Source: Candidatus Nanosynbacter sp. TM7-076 (GTDB taxonomy: Bacteria; Patescibacteriota; Saccharimonadia; Saccharimonadales; Saccharimonadaceae). Taken from it: DNA of 64,000 nt. Shown piece by piece: positions 8,387-20,421 of this stretch; within the stretch, counting starts at the first letter, position 1, and every line of letters begins with the position of its first letter. The translations under genes and the position numbers were made by a program. The notes under the pieces are model-generated. The model had not been told where the DNA came from, ran no database searches, and was given only the letters and a program-made list of their open reading frames with translations. The stretch spans positions 34,481-98,480 of the forward strand of contig NZ_JAJQJS010000003.1 of the NCBI RefSeq assembly GCF_022828325.1, given 5' to 3'.

Positions 8387-9022
8387 TTAGCGACTCCTTT
8401 CTCCCTTATAAATCCACACTTTCACGCCAATGATACCAGCTGGTGTCTGAGCGCGAGCACAGTGGAAGTCAATATCAGCACGCAAGGTGTGTAGAGGCAC
8501 TGATCCTTCAATTACCTTTTCGCGACGTGCCATTTCAGCACCGTTCAAACGACCAGCCACCTCAATACGAATACCTTTAGCGCCAGCATTCATGGTGTTT
8601 TGTGCGGTCATTTTAGTTGCACGGCGGAAGTTGATTCGGCGCTCCAATTGGCGAGCGATATTCTCAGCCACCAATTTGGCTGCCAATTCTGGACGGCGAA
8701 CTTCTTCAATGTTGATACGAACTGGCTGACCAGCAATCTTCTCAACTTGCTTCTTCAATTCATTCACGCCAGCACCACCGCGACCGATAACAACACCAGC
8801 TTTTGCCGTGTGAATTGTAATCGTGATCAAGTTAGCGCTACGCTCAATCTCAATGCGATTGATAGTTGGGCGTGAGGCAAATTTCTTTTCAATCAACTCG
8901 CGGATTTCGTGATCCTGACGAATCGCCTCTGCAAACTCTTTTTTATTGGCCGTAAACCAACGAGAGCTCCAGTTCTTATTGACCTGTAGGCGGAAGTTGA
9001 TTGGATTCACTTTTTGACCCAT
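8387..9022 (-). CDS. rpsC: 30S ribosomal protein uS3
   Basis: The protein is 211 aa. MGQKVNPINFRLQVNKNWSS, the KH-domain GxxG loop in GVVIGRGGAGVNELK and the C-terminal PLHTLRADIDF and GIIGVKVWIYKGE segments are present. It forms part of the mRNA entry channel and helicase. The family's long C-terminal tail is short here, as in many reduced genomes. Confidence 0.98.
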   Translation of the reverse strand: MGQKVNPINFRLQVNKNWSSRWFTANKKEFAEAIRQDHEIRELIEKKFASRPTINRIEIERSANLITITIHTAKAGVVIGRGGAGVNELKKQVEKIAGQPVRINIEEVRRPELAAKLVAENIARQLERRINFRRATKMTAQNTMNAGAKGIRIEVAGRLNGAEMARREKVIEGSVPLHTLRADIDFHCARAQTPAGIIGVKVWIYKGERSR

Positions 9023-9481
9023 TTACTTCTCCTCCTTTTTTGCTGCCGGTTTAGCGGCTTTTTTAGCTGCAGGCTTAGCAGTTTTTGCTTCTGCCTTAGC
9101 TTCGGCCTTTTTTGCAGGCGCTTTCTTTGGCTTTTCCGTGCCAGTTACTTCAACCAAAATATTTGAAGTCTTTTTCTGGAATGGCAAAGCGCGGCCACGT
9201 GATGCAGGCTTAAAGCGGCGCAAACGTGTACCAGTAGTAACGCTCAAAGTAGTAATTACCAAACTTTTAGCATCCAAGCCGTGGTTGTTGATAGCATTTG
9301 CCTTAGCGCTTTCGATAGCCTTTTTAACTGGACTAGCAGCGCGCTTTGGAACGTGCTCTAAGATAACTAGCGCATCAGCTACAGTACGACCTCGCACCAA
9401 GGCTGCGACTAGACTTACCTTACGTGGTGCCTGATCAACACCTTTAGCGTAAGCACGGACAGTATAAGTTGTATCAGCCAT
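9023..9481 (-). CDS. rplV: 50S ribosomal protein uL22 with Ala/Lys-rich tail
   Basis: The protein is 152 aa. The core (about 110 residues, with the hairpin LRRFKPASRGRALPFQKKTS) lines the exit tunnel. The last 40 residues are an Ala/Lys/Pro repeat (KKAEAKAEAK, KPAAKK) absent from E. coli uL22 and probably disordered on the ribosome surface. It lies between rpsS and rpsC in the standard order. Confidence 0.96.
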   Translation of the reverse strand: MADTTYTVRAYAKGVDQAPRKVSLVAALVRGRTVADALVILEHVPKRAASPVKKAIESAKANAINNHGLDAKSLVITTLSVTTGTRLRRFKPASRGRALPFQKKTSNILVEVTGTEKPKKAPAKKAEAKAEAKTAKPAAKKAAKPAAKKEEK

Positions 9482-9483
9482 GA

Positions 9484-9750
9484 TTACTTCTTATCCTTTC
9501 CACCGTGTTTACGGAATTTACGAGTTGGACTAAACTCACCGAGCTTATGACCAACCATGTTTTCGGTAATCAGCACTGGTACGTGCACTCTACCGTTGTG
9601 AACAGCAATCGTTCGACCAACCATCTCTGGGGTGATAGTCGAAGCGCGCGCCCACGTTTTGATAACGGTTCGATCGTCAAGGCTAAGAGCAGCAATTTTC
9701 TTTGCTAGCTTTACATCGACGAATGGACCTTTCTTTAATGAACGACTCAT
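9484..9750 (-). CDS. rpsS: 30S ribosomal protein uS19
   Basis: The protein is 88 aa, starting [19 protein letters not shown] and containing [17 protein letters not shown]. It binds the 30S head with uS13. It has normal length and position between rplB and rplV. Confidence 0.98.
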   Translation of the reverse strand: MSRSLKKGPFVDVKLAKKIAALSLDDRTVIKTWARASTITPEMVGRTIAVHNGRVHVPVLITENMVGHKLGEFSPTRKFRKHGGKDKK

Positions 9751-9756
9751 CGTGAT

Positions 9757-10596
9757 TTACCTCTTCCTCTTCGCGTCGTGACGCGTGCGTACGATTAATT
9801 TATTCGAGCCTTTACGGCGACGAGTTCGATAACCTAATGTCAATTGACCCCAAGGAGTACGTGGTGCTTTACCAGTACCGTGGCGACCACCGTCACCACC
9901 ACCATGTGGGTGGTCTGCGGCGTTCATAACGACACCACGAACGGTTGGGCGAATACCCTTGCGACGCTTGCGACCAGCTGAACCGATCTTAACATTTTGG
10001 TGCTGGACGTTACCGACTACACCGATAGCAGCGGTAGCTTCCAAACGAACTTTGCGAACTTCGCCAGATGGCAATTTGATAGTTGCATAGTTGCCTTCTT
10101 TTGCCATCAACTGAGCTTTAGCACCGGCAGCGCGTACCATTTGTGCGCCCTTACCAGCGGTCAACTCAATAGCGTAAATCATCGTACCAACAGGAATAAC
10201 TGACAATGGCAGGCGGTTTGAAGTCTCAATTGGAGCTTCTTCGCCAGTTCGGATAGTTTTACCCTTAACCATTGAGGTGTCAGCCAAGATGTAGTGGTAC
10301 AAATTATACTGATCCTTAACTCGAGCAATACGAGCTGAGCGGTTTGGATCGTATTCGATTTCTTCAATCGTCAAGGTCAAGCCTGCTGGCAAATTGTGGT
10401 TCACCAAGCGATAGTGACGACGAACGCCGCCTCCGCGATGGCGAACAGTAATTCGACCTTGGTTGTTGCGACCGGCATTTTGCTTTTTAGCTTTAATCAG
10501 ACTTTTAAGAGGTTTTCTTGTTGTAATGTCTGACAAATCCTGACTCGTCATGCCGCGACGAGCAGGAGTGGTTGGATTGTAAGCTTTCACTGGCAT
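9757..10596 (-). CDS. rplB: 50S ribosomal protein uL2
   Basis: The protein is 279 aa. RGVVMNAADHPHGGGDGG contains the conserved His needed for peptidyl transferase assembly, and GRNNQGRITVRHRGGG lies in the N-terminal RNA-binding domain. It is a core 23S-binding protein. The start overlaps the rplW stop by one base. Confidence 0.98.
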   Translation of the reverse strand: MPVKAYNPTTPARRGMTSQDLSDITTRKPLKSLIKAKKQNAGRNNQGRITVRHRGGGVRRHYRLVNHNLPAGLTLTIEEIEYDPNRSARIARVKDQYNLYHYILADTSMVKGKTIRTGEEAPIETSNRLPLSVIPVGTMIYAIELTAGKGAQMVRAAGAKAQLMAKEGNYATIKLPSGEVRKVRLEATAAIGVVGNVQHQNVKIGSAGRKRRKGIRPTVRGVVMNAADHPHGGGDGGRHGTGKAPRTPWGQLTLGYRTRRRKGSNKLIVRTRHDAKRKR

Positions 10597-10916
10597 TACT
10601 TGGTCTCCTCCATCTGCTGCTCTACTGCGTCAAACACATCGAGCTTATCGCCTTCTTTCAGCGTCACGTAAGCCTTCTTCCAATCCTTGCGCGTTGTTGT
10701 GCCAGGATAACGATTCTTGCCTCGTGAGAAGCGCACAGCCTTGCCGTCTTGTACTAAGGTTTTAACCTTAACTACAGTAACGCCAAATTGCGCCTCTACA
10801 GCTGATTTGATTTCGTTCTTATTCAAGTTAAGTGGAACGCGTAGCACATATACACCGTTGGCGCTCTGTGCGTAAGCCTTTTCACTAACGCGTGGGATAA
10901 TAATCGTCTGTTTCAT
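10596..10916 (-). CDS. rplW: 50S ribosomal protein uL23
   Basis: The protein is 106 aa. IIPRVSEKAYAQS (KxxEKA type start) and RYPGTTTRKDWKKAYVTL identify uL23, the tunnel-exit docking site for trigger factor (encoded at 41121-42410) and SRP. Confidence 0.96.
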   Translation of the reverse strand: MKQTIIIPRVSEKAYAQSANGVYVLRVPLNLNKNEIKSAVEAQFGVTVVKVKTLVQDGKAVRFSRGKNRYPGTTTRKDWKKAYVTLKEGDKLDVFDAVEQQMEETK

Positions 10917-10917
10917 A

Positions 10918-11517
10918 TTACGCTTCCTCCTTACCCAACCATGCAGTAATTACAGGTAGAGCTTTCGGTGTTATAACGATTGTATCCGCATTCAGAATGT
11001 GATAAACGCTTAGATAATTAGCGCGAACCACCAAAACGTTCTGAATATTGTTTGTAGCACGCATAAGTTCTGGCGTCTTCTCATCTACAACGATCAGAAC
11101 ACGGCGCTCGAACTTGTTGTCGGCTAGAAATGTTGCGACTTCCTTGGTCTTGCCAGTAGTCTTAATGTCTTTAACGACAATTTTCTTAGCTTCGTTAGCT
11201 ACGGTCAAAGCTTGGCGAACTGCCACTTTCTTAGCAGTCTTTGACAATTTTTTAGTGTAGTTTTCGTTACCGCGTGGGCCAAATACTACACCACCGCCGC
11301 GCCAGATTGGGTTACGGGTTGAACCGAAACGTGCTCGACCAGTTCCCTTTTGCTTCCATGGTTTTTTACCACCACCAGAAACTTCGCCGCGTTGCTTGGT
11401 TGTAGCGCTAGCTAGGCGTGCGTTTGCCAAGTAGCTGTCATATGCCAATTTCAACAATTCGTGATTTGGCACTTCCACAGCAAAAATGTCTTTAGGAAGT
11501 TTGGTTGAATCTGCCAT
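10918..11517 (-). CDS. rplD: 50S ribosomal protein uL4
   Basis: The protein is 199 aa. The tunnel-loop sequence GKKPWKQKGTGRARFGSTRN and GPRGNENYTKKLSKTAKK are diagnostic. In E. coli uL4 represses its own operon; the long leader before rplC could be a site for that here (inference). Confidence 0.97.
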   Translation of the reverse strand: MADSTKLPKDIFAVEVPNHELLKLAYDSYLANARLASATTKQRGEVSGGGKKPWKQKGTGRARFGSTRNPIWRGGGVVFGPRGNENYTKKLSKTAKKVAVRQALTVANEAKKIVVKDIKTTGKTKEVATFLADNKFERRVLIVVDEKTPELMRATNNIQNVLVVRANYLSVYHILNADTIVITPKALPVITAWLGKEEA

Positions 11518-12131
11518 TACTTGTTACCTCCTAAAATAATCAGCCCCTTTCGTGGTCCAGGAACAGCGCCCTTAACCCCGATTAGATTGGTCTCTGGATC
11601 AACATATGCCACTTCCAAGTTCTTAACAGTAACACGCTCATGACCCATGTGGCCAGCCATCGTCTTACCCTTGAAAACTTTTTGTGGATACATCGAGCCA
11701 ATTGAACCCGGCTTACGAGTATTACCTTTACCACCGTGCGTCTTACGATGACGCTTAAAGTTGTGGCGTTTAATGGTCCCAGCGAAACCTTTACCTTTGC
11801 TGGTTCCGGTTGCATCGACAAAATCGCCGACTTCAAACGCGGAAACATTAATTTCACTGCCAACTTTCAGATCCTCTGGAATCTGGTCGACGCGGAATTC
11901 CCGAATATGTTTCGGGGTCACTTGGGCTGGCTTAACGTGTCCAGCCACGGCCTTGCTCAGGTTCTTACCCTCTCCAAAAGCTACCTGTACCGCATTGTAA
12001 CCGTCGGTTTCGACAGTCTTCACCTGAGTAACGGTGACAGGGCCGGCTTGGATCAGCGTTACCGGAATGGCTTTGCCGTCTTCAGCCAAGAGCTGGGTCA
12101 TACCAAGTTTGGTACCGAGAAGTGTTTTCAC
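11517..12131 (-). CDS. rplC: 50S ribosomal protein uL3
   Basis: The protein is 204 aa. KTHGGKGNTRKPGSIGSMYP and GHMGHERVTVKNLEV form the extension reaching the peptidyl transferase centre. The start is GTG with GAGGA just upstream. It is the first gene of this transcript, because rpsJ, usually directly upstream, is 1.7 kb away behind three other genes. Confidence 0.97.
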   Translation of the reverse strand: MKTLLGTKLGMTQLLAEDGKAIPVTLIQAGPVTVTQVKTVETDGYNAVQVAFGEGKNLSKAVAGHVKPAQVTPKHIREFRVDQIPEDLKVGSEINVSAFEVGDFVDATGTSKGKGFAGTIKRHNFKRHRKTHGGKGNTRKPGSIGSMYPQKVFKGKTMAGHMGHERVTVKNLEVAYVDPETNLIGVKGAVPGPRKGLIILGGNK

Positions 12132-12308
12132 TTTTCCTCACTCCCACTTAAATACTCCTGATGACGTGCGGTTTCTGGGTTCTGGGAGAACGTTAAATGT
12201 AAACATCCGCTCATAACCAGACCTGCTCATTCACCAAGGAGAACAGTTGATATTACGCGTAATAGAAATTACCTCGTAATTATAGCACATGAAGCGATAG
12301 ACTGTCAA
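12132..12308 (-). promoter_or_regulatory. Promoter and about 145-nt leader of the rplC operon
   Basis: On the minus strand TTGACA (12303-12308) and TATAAT (12279-12284) are 18 bp apart with an extended -10 (TG one base before). The transcript would start near 12272. The leader contains the perfect 12-bp palindrome ATTACGCGTAAT (12252-12263) and the hairpin GTTCT-CCC-AGAAC. It could be a ribosomal-protein autoregulatory leader, but nothing here proves it. Confidence 0.8.
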
Positions 12309-12323
12309 CGAGTCCGACTAGGG

Positions 12324-12665
12324 TCAGCCCTCTGAGGAATCTGATTTTTTATAAATAGTTGCTAAGTTTGTACCAAGAGTGTGTACTTTGCCCGATCCCA
12401 TAACTTGAGCGCCCACTAACACTGCCATTTTCGTGTCTGCGGAACATTCTTCTGCTAAATAATCGAACACGTTTAGTCCGCTTGGGTAACACAAATCCGG
12501 AAAGGCTTGGCGTAGCTCCCCTAGATTTCCTGTGATAAGTTCTATCTCTTCTCTACTGTGTATAAGCTTTGCTGATAAGCATGCTAATGTATAGCCATCT
12601 TGTTGCAGTGATTCTACGTCTCTCTCGATCCGCCGAGTAGCCTCTTCCAAGTCATCCCCGAACAT
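12324..12665 (-). CDS. Hypothetical protein (113 aa)
   Basis: I do not recognise the family. It is a soluble, mixed-charge protein with an N-terminal helical stretch (EEATRRIERDVESLQQ) and a Gly/Val-rich middle (MAVLVGAQVMGSGKV). No signal peptide or membrane segment is seen. It is co-oriented with and 30 bp downstream of the next gene, so they probably form one unit inserted between rpsJ and rplC. Confidence 0.65.
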   Translation of the reverse strand: MFGDDLEEATRRIERDVESLQQDGYTLACLSAKLIHSREEIELITGNLGELRQAFPDLCYPSGLNVFDYLAEECSADTKMAVLVGAQVMGSGKVHTLGTNLATIYKKSDSSEG

Positions 12666-12695
12666 TTTCTTATAGGCGGCTTCCAGGGCAGCTTC

Positions 12696-13343
12696 TTATT
12701 TGCGCTTTTCTCTGTTTGCTCGCCGTCGCCTGATTGTATATTCGGATTGTTTAAGAAGCTTTTCTAATTCCTCTTCGCGCTCCTCATCAGTTAAGGCAAA
12801 AAACTTTTTACTTGCACGTTTTCTTATCTCGTAAGCATTTACGCTCCTGCATGATATAGCTCCTCGGACGCTCGCTTCGCTGAAGCCAAGACACTCCAGT
12901 ATAGCCAGCCTACCCAAGCTTGAAGCTCCAGGCTGAAGATATTCATAAAAGAGACTGTTCTCATCTAGGTCGTTGTTGAACACTTGATAGCGCAGAGTAA
13001 GGATCGCCTCTCTAGCTGACTCAACATACTCACATTTTTGTCCCCTGAGGCGTCTTGCCTCTTCCTCTACTAATAGACAAGATGTAGCCATTGTGGTTTC
13101 ATAGCTGGGATCTTCCCGTAAATTGTCAGCATTGCCGAAGACAGCCAAGGCTTCTCTCTGTTGAGGATTCAACTTCTCTTCTGGTGGAATTATGGACCAA
13201 GTATCTGGACGTAGTTTGTTAAAATACTCTACAACCTCTGGATTTGATGGCAGATCCGGCCCATAATTAACCTTTATATCAGCAGCTTTAATACCGTCTA
13301 AAATAGTTGAGATCGACGGAGAGTTAAATCTAGTGTTTTCCAT
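12696..13343 (-). CDS. Hypothetical protein with basic C-terminus (215 aa)
   Basis: The family is unrecognised. It starts at MENTRFNSP: TATAAT at 13350-13355 ends 6 nt before this ATG, so the mRNA is likely leaderless and a longer frame (from 13382) is unlikely. It is mostly helical. SLGRLAILECLGFSEASVRG could be a helix-turn-helix, and the last 15 residues are strongly basic (RRRRANREKRK), suggesting nucleic-acid contact. That is inference only. Confidence 0.7.
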   Translation of the reverse strand: MENTRFNSPSISTILDGIKAADIKVNYGPDLPSNPEVVEYFNKLRPDTWSIIPPEEKLNPQQREALAVFGNADNLREDPSYETTMATSCLLVEEEARRLRGQKCEYVESAREAILTLRYQVFNNDLDENSLFYEYLQPGASSLGRLAILECLGFSEASVRGAISCRSVNAYEIRKRASKKFFALTDEEREEELEKLLKQSEYTIRRRRANREKRK

Positions 13344-13416
13344 GTTTTTATTATACCAAAAAATAGCTAGAATGTCAATCATAGTATTTACATTAAGTAT
13401 ATTTCGTAAGCATAAG

Positions 13417-13749
13417 CTAAATCATCACGCCAACCGGCGTAAACGAGGTCAGAATTGCCATGAAAATTATCGTGACGTACCAAATTTTCCGGTTGAATTG
13501 ATATTTCTCAATCTTTAATACCAGCAGCAACGCAATAAATAGCCCGGCAGGAATAGCTTGGACAACCAAACCGCCCATCTCAACTGGATTTTTTAGACGA
13601 AGCCACAACGCACTTAATATCACAAAAACCACCAATTTCAAGAAAAATGAGCCGTCATTATCATAAATACGTTCGCGCCCTTTGCGACTAAACAGCTCGT
13701 TAGACTTCGAGCGATTACGAGCGTAAGTACGAGTTTTTTGTTTTGTCAT
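13417..13749 (-). CDS. Small membrane protein, three predicted TM segments (110 aa)
   Basis: A basic N-terminus of about 33 residues precedes three hydrophobic stretches (FFLKLVVFVILSALWL, AIPAGLFIALLLVL, WYVTIIFMAILTSF). I do not recognise the family. A TATAAT lies about 14 nt upstream of the ATG, and the rpsJ terminator separates it from rpsJ. Confidence 0.75.
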   Translation of the reverse strand: MTKQKTRTYARNRSKSNELFSRKGRERIYDNDGSFFLKLVVFVILSALWLRLKNPVEMGGLVVQAIPAGLFIALLLVLKIEKYQFNRKIWYVTIIFMAILTSFTPVGVMI

Positions 13750-13777
13750 AAGCTAAATGAAATTATAACATAAAAAA

Positions 13778-13799
13778 TCCGCCCCGTTCAAGAGGCGGA
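13778..13799 (-). terminator. Rho-independent terminator of rpsJ
   Basis: The minus strand reads TCCGCCTC-TTGAAC-GGGGCGGA followed by TTTTTTA, with one mismatch in the stem. It shows that rpsJ is transcribed separately from the rest of the S10 operon. Confidence 0.82.
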
Positions 13800-13818
13800 A
13801 ATTTTATATATCGTTAAA

Positions 13819-14136
13819 TTACATACGAATTTCAGCGTCAACGCCAGCTGGCAAGTTCAAGTTCTGCAAGCTGTCAATCGTCTTTGGTGTAGCGTTCGTA
13901 ATGTCAATCAGACGCTTGTGAACGCGGCGCTCGTAAGATTCACCACCAGTTTTGTAAACGTGCGGACTCTTCACAACAGTGTAAGTGCTGCGTCGAGTTG
14001 GCAAAGGCACTGGACCAGCCACGTTAGCACCCGTGCGAATTGCGGTGTCGATAATTTGTTTTGCTGATTGGTCAATGACTTTGTGGTCATAAGCCTTCAG
14101 ACGAATACGGATTTTAATTCCTGTATCTTGAGCCAT
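13819..14136 (-). CDS. rpsJ: 30S ribosomal protein uS10
   Basis: The protein is 105 aa, starting [28 protein letters not shown] sits 2-3 nt before that ATG, so the longer frame from 14157 is rejected. [17 protein letters not shown] is the conserved loop. It is the usual first gene of the S10 operon, but here it stands alone with its own terminator. Confidence 0.97.
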   Translation of the reverse strand: MAQDTGIKIRIRLKAYDHKVIDQSAKQIIDTAIRTGANVAGPVPLPTRRSTYTVVKSPHVYKTGGESYERRVHKRLIDITNATPKTIDSLQNLNLPAGVDAEIRM

Positions 14137-14232
14137 AGCTCCTCCTCTTATGTGCAATCTCGTAACCTCTAATTGCCCTATTTATAGTCAATCGAGTTCT
14201 CGAGATAAATTATTATTAACTATGCGATTATA

Positions 14233-15174
14233 TCAGCAATTTTCTGCTTTATCAAGATGAGAAATCATTTCTGCAATAATTCCAGCGGATTTATTCAGCG
14301 ATTCTTTTTCTCGCTCGGTAAGTGGATAGCCCGCCAAAATCTTCACGCCGTCGCTACTGATTGTTGATGGCAATCCAAGCACAACATTATTCAAGCCATA
14401 TTCGCCTTCAGCCAAAGAGCAGACGGGATAAACCGTGTGCGTCGATTTTCGGAGCGCCGAAACAATCTTAGACACAACAAACCCAATCGCAAAATACGTC
14501 GATTTCTTCGTTTCAATCACTCGATAAGCTCGGTCGCGAACCTTCTGCTCAATTCCGTCAATCATCTCCTCTGTAAATCCAGGATATTCCTTGATTGGCA
14601 CTTCACCAATTTGTGCCGTTTCAATTGTCGAAAATGACGAATCGCCGTGCTCGCCCAAAATATAAGCATCAACCGCTTTACTGTCGACATTGAACGCGTC
14701 CGCCAAATACGACTTCATTCGTGAAGTATCAAGCGTCGTGCCCGTCCCAAACACGCGATTTTTCGGCAATCCAGACTCCTTAAGCGCCACGTAAGTCAGA
14801 ACATCAACCGGATTACTGACAATCACCAAATACGGCTTCGCGCCATTCGCCATAATATTTTTCACAATATCACGCATAATTTTTGCATTAACGTCAATCA
14901 GCTCCAACCGAGTCTGGCCAGGAAGTTGCGGCGCACCCGCGGTAATCACAACGATATCGTCGTCATTGATATCAGAATAATTTCCCGTATGAACCACGAC
15001 ATTTCTGTCAATTCCCATCGCGTCATTAATGTCAGCCGCTTGACCCCAAGCCAAATCCTCATTACGGTCAATCAACACAATCTCTTCAATAACACTACGC
15101 AACGCACACGCATAAGCCGCCGTCGCACCAACCATTCCGCCTCCGCCAACAATAACCAATTTCTGTTTATTCAC
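14233..15174 (-). CDS. ldh: L-lactate dehydrogenase
   Basis: The protein is about 313 aa. It has the Rossmann motif VGGGGMVGATAAYA, the substrate loop AGAPQLPGQTRLEL (Gln at the lactate/malate specificity position, so lactate), LDTSRMK with the substrate-binding Arg, and GEHGDSSFS with the catalytic His. It reduces pyruvate to lactate and regenerates NAD in fermentation. AAGGAG precedes a GTG start at 15174; a TTG one codon earlier is the alternative. Confidence 0.93.
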   Translation of the reverse strand: MNKQKLVIVGGGGMVGATAAYACALRSVIEEIVLIDRNEDLAWGQAADINDAMGIDRNVVVHTGNYSDINDDDIVVITAGAPQLPGQTRLELIDVNAKIMRDIVKNIMANGAKPYLVIVSNPVDVLTYVALKESGLPKNRVFGTGTTLDTSRMKSYLADAFNVDSKAVDAYILGEHGDSSFSTIETAQIGEVPIKEYPGFTEEMIDGIEQKVRDRAYRVIETKKSTYFAIGFVVSKIVSALRKSTHTVYPVCSLAEGEYGLNNVVLGLPSTISSDGVKILAGYPLTEREKESLNKSAGIIAEMISHLDKAENC

Positions 15175-15265
15175 CAAAATCTCCTTTTTCTGTTTTATAT
15201 TAGATGTCTTTATTCTGCCATAAACATTACCGCTTTGTCAATTAATCCTTCTTATAGCAATCAAA

Positions 15266-15289
15266 AATCCCCCGAAAGTTCGGGGGATT
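15266..15289 (-). terminator. Rho-independent terminator of tuf
   Basis: AATCCCCCGAA and TTCGGGGGATT form a near-perfect inverted repeat followed on the minus strand by TTTTT. It lies 24 bp after the tuf stop. Confidence 0.9.
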
Positions 15290-15312
15290 TAATTAGGCTT
15301 GTGTTATCAAGA

Positions 15313-16497
15313 TTATTTGTTAATCTTTGTAACAACACCAGCACCAACTGTACGGCCACCTTCGCGGATAGCAAAGTTCAAACCTTGCTCCATAGCGATT
15401 GGTGCAAGCAACTTAACCTTGAAGGTTACGGTGTCGCCTGGCATAACCATTTCTTTGTCAGCTGGCAATTCAACTTCACCAGTAACGTCAGTTGTGCGGA
15501 AGTAGAACTGTGGCTTGTAGCCCTTTGAGAATGGAGTGTGGCGACCGCCTTCTTCCTTCTTCAAGATGTAAACTTCAGCTTCAAACTCAGTGTGTGGAGT
15601 AATTGTGCCTGGCTTTGCCAAAACTTGACCGCGCTCAATGTCGCTGCGCTCAATACCGCGTAGCAAGACACCTGCGTTGTCACCTGCTTGACCTTGGTCA
15701 AGAGATTTCTTGAAGGCTTCAATACCAGTTACAACTGACTTCTGAGTTGGTTTCAAACCAACAATTTCAACTTCGTCGTTCAATTTAACAACACCCTGCT
15801 CGATACGACCAGTTGCTACTGTACCACGACCCTTAATTGAGAAGACGTCCTCAATTGGCATAATGAACGGTTTGTCCATGTCACGTGCTGGCTCTGGAAT
15901 GTAGCTGTCCATTGCGTCAACCAATTCCATAATAGCGTCTTCGTATTTCTCTTCACCTTCAAGAGCCTTAAGAGCAGAACCCTTGATTATTGGAGCGTCT
16001 TTGTCGAAGCCGTTCTTTTCAAGAAGTTCGCGAACTTCTTCTTCGATCAGCTCAACCATTTCTTCGTCAGCCATGTCCATCTTGTTCAAGAAGACAACGA
16101 TCTTTGGCACACCAACCTGCTTTGCAAGCAAAACGTGCTCACGAGTCTGAGGCATTGGGCCGTCAGTTGCAGCGATAACCAATACCGCACCGTCAACCTG
16201 AGCAGCACCGGTGATCATGTTCTTGACGTAGTCAGCGTGTCCTGGCATGTCAACGTGTGCATAGTGACGATTCTTTGATTCATACTCTTGGTGTGAAGAC
16301 GCGATAGTAATACCACGTTGCTTCTCTTCTGGTGCGTTGTCGATCTGGTCGTACGCAACAGGTTTGTTAACTGCGCTTGGTAGGCGCTTTGCCAACACTG
16401 CAGTAATCGCAGCAGTCAGCGTAGTCTTACCGTGGTCAACGTGGCCCATTGTACCAACGTTAACGTGCGGTTTGCTTCGGTCAAATGCATCTGCCAT
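15313..16497 (-). CDS. tuf: Elongation factor Tu
   Basis: The protein is 394 aa. It has G1 [11 protein letters not shown]2 RGITI, G3 DMPGH and G4 NKMD, then domains 2 and 3 ending [11 protein letters not shown]. It delivers aminoacyl-tRNA to the ribosome as a GTP complex. The gene is monocistronic, with its own consensus promoter and terminator, and lies apart from fusA and rpsG/rpsL. AAGGAG lies about 11 nt before the ATG. Confidence 0.98.
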   Translation of the reverse strand: MADAFDRSKPHVNVGTMGHVDHGKTTLTAAITAVLAKRLPSAVNKPVAYDQIDNAPEEKQRGITIASSHQEYESKNRHYAHVDMPGHADYVKNMITGAAQVDGAVLVIAATDGPMPQTREHVLLAKQVGVPKIVVFLNKMDMADEEMVELIEEEVRELLEKNGFDKDAPIIKGSALKALEGEEKYEDAIMELVDAMDSYIPEPARDMDKPFIMPIEDVFSIKGRGTVATGRIEQGVVKLNDEVEIVGLKPTQKSVVTGIEAFKKSLDQGQAGDNAGVLLRGIERSDIERGQVLAKPGTITPHTEFEAEVYILKKEEGGRHTPFSKGYKPQFYFRTTDVTGEVELPADKEMVMPGDTVTFKVKLLAPIAMEQGLNFAIREGGRTVGAGVVTKINK

Positions 16498-16578
16498 TTG
16501 TAGAAGTTCTCCTTAATTTAATTATTATTTTTCACGCGGGTACAGTCCATAAAAAAGACCTCACGGCGTATGAGTTTA

Positions 16579-16607
16579 ATTATAACGATTTTCCAATCAG
16601 TTGTAAA
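16579..16607 (-). promoter_or_regulatory. tuf promoter
   Basis: On the minus strand TTTACA (16602-16607), a 17-bp spacer and TATAAT (16579-16584). It begins just behind the tgt stop. The leader is about 75 nt and contains a T-rich stretch that could attenuate. Confidence 0.85.
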
Positions 16608-16612
16608 TAGCC

Positions 16613-19825
<3,213 letters not shown>

Positions 19826-19838
19826 CCTCCTCCTGATG

Positions 19839-19904
19839 TTGACTTTTTTACGCAAGTGTGGCATAAATTAATATAGACTTTTGTTGATAATCCCGTCAAC
19901 AAAG
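19839..19904 (+). promoter_or_regulatory. Family promoter (copy A) and leader hairpin
   Basis: TTGACT (19839-19844), a 17-bp spacer and CATAAA (19862-19867). The spacer TTTTTACGCAAGTGTGG is identical to that of copy C and nearly identical to copy B. A hairpin, CTTTTGTTGA with GTCAACAAAG (19878-19904), follows the start point, as in copies B and C. Confidence 0.8.
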
Positions 19905-19926
19905 GTAGTTCTTAGTGAAAGGGTCA

Positions 19927-20316
19927 ATGATGAAACTCAAGCTGATTGCAGTAATACTAGCATTGGTAGGTCTCGTAAGTCTCCTCTTAGGAGGCACCTA
20001 CCTTTCCGTAGCGATCGCCGTCATCTGCGTGGGGGTGGCAAGTCCCATATCGATCGACCTCACATTGAGGTGGATCGATAAAGATGCGTCGAGAGTTGAT
20101 AGATGCCTCTGTATCATGATCTGGAGTGTCTTCCCACTCATTATGGGAATCTCTACACTCCAAGACGTCAATATTCTTGATGTCCCTCTTGGGGCTACTA
20201 TTGACTCATCGCAGGTAGGAGACGTAGGATACTACATCTCCTTCATGAGCACCCTCTCCATCATTCTGGCGACAATCGCGCCGTGGTCGCCGCCCAAGCA
20301 TGATGACGAGGACTAA
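19927..20316 (+). CDS. Small membrane protein (about 129 aa)
   Basis: The family is unrecognised. Four hydrophobic stretches are visible (LIAVILALVGLVSLLLGG, YLSVAIAVICVGVAS, CLCIMIWSVFPLIMG, YYISFMSTLSIILATIA), with an acidic C-terminus. The start is ATG at 19927 or 19930 with AAAGGG upstream. It is driven by the same promoter type as the tRNA-linked small genes and followed by a 66-nt structured RNA. Its base composition (more CTC, GTC, ATC codons) differs from its neighbours. Confidence 0.72.
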   Translation: MMKLKLIAVILALVGLVSLLLGGTYLSVAIAVICVGVASPISIDLTLRWIDKDASRVDRCLCIMIWSVFPLIMGISTLQDVNILDVPLGATIDSSQVGDVGYYISFMSTLSIILATIAPWSPPKHDDED

Positions 20317-20318
20317 CC

Positions 20319-20384
20319 GCCCGTCAAGAAATGAAGTAGTTCGCCTTGAGACTTTTAGTCTCGGCTGGAGCTCTCTTGGCGGGC
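20319..20384 (+). other. Structured 3' RNA element / complex terminator
   Basis: GCCCGTCAAGA (20319-20329) pairs with TCTTGGCGGGC (20374-20384), 11 bp with one wobble. It encloses the hairpin GAGACT-TTT-AGTCTC (20348-20362) and GGAGCTC. The layout is three-way-junction-like, followed by TATTTCT. It begins 3 nt after the stop of the membrane protein. It may terminate, protect the 3' end or act itself; no known family is recognised. Confidence 0.6.
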
Positions 20385-20421
20385 TATTTCTATTGGCATA
20401 AAATTTGTTACACTAGATATT

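Noticed and set aside
14233-15174. Malate dehydrogenase
   Set aside because: The specificity loop has Gln (APQLPGQTR), the lactate-type residue, where malate enzymes have Arg.
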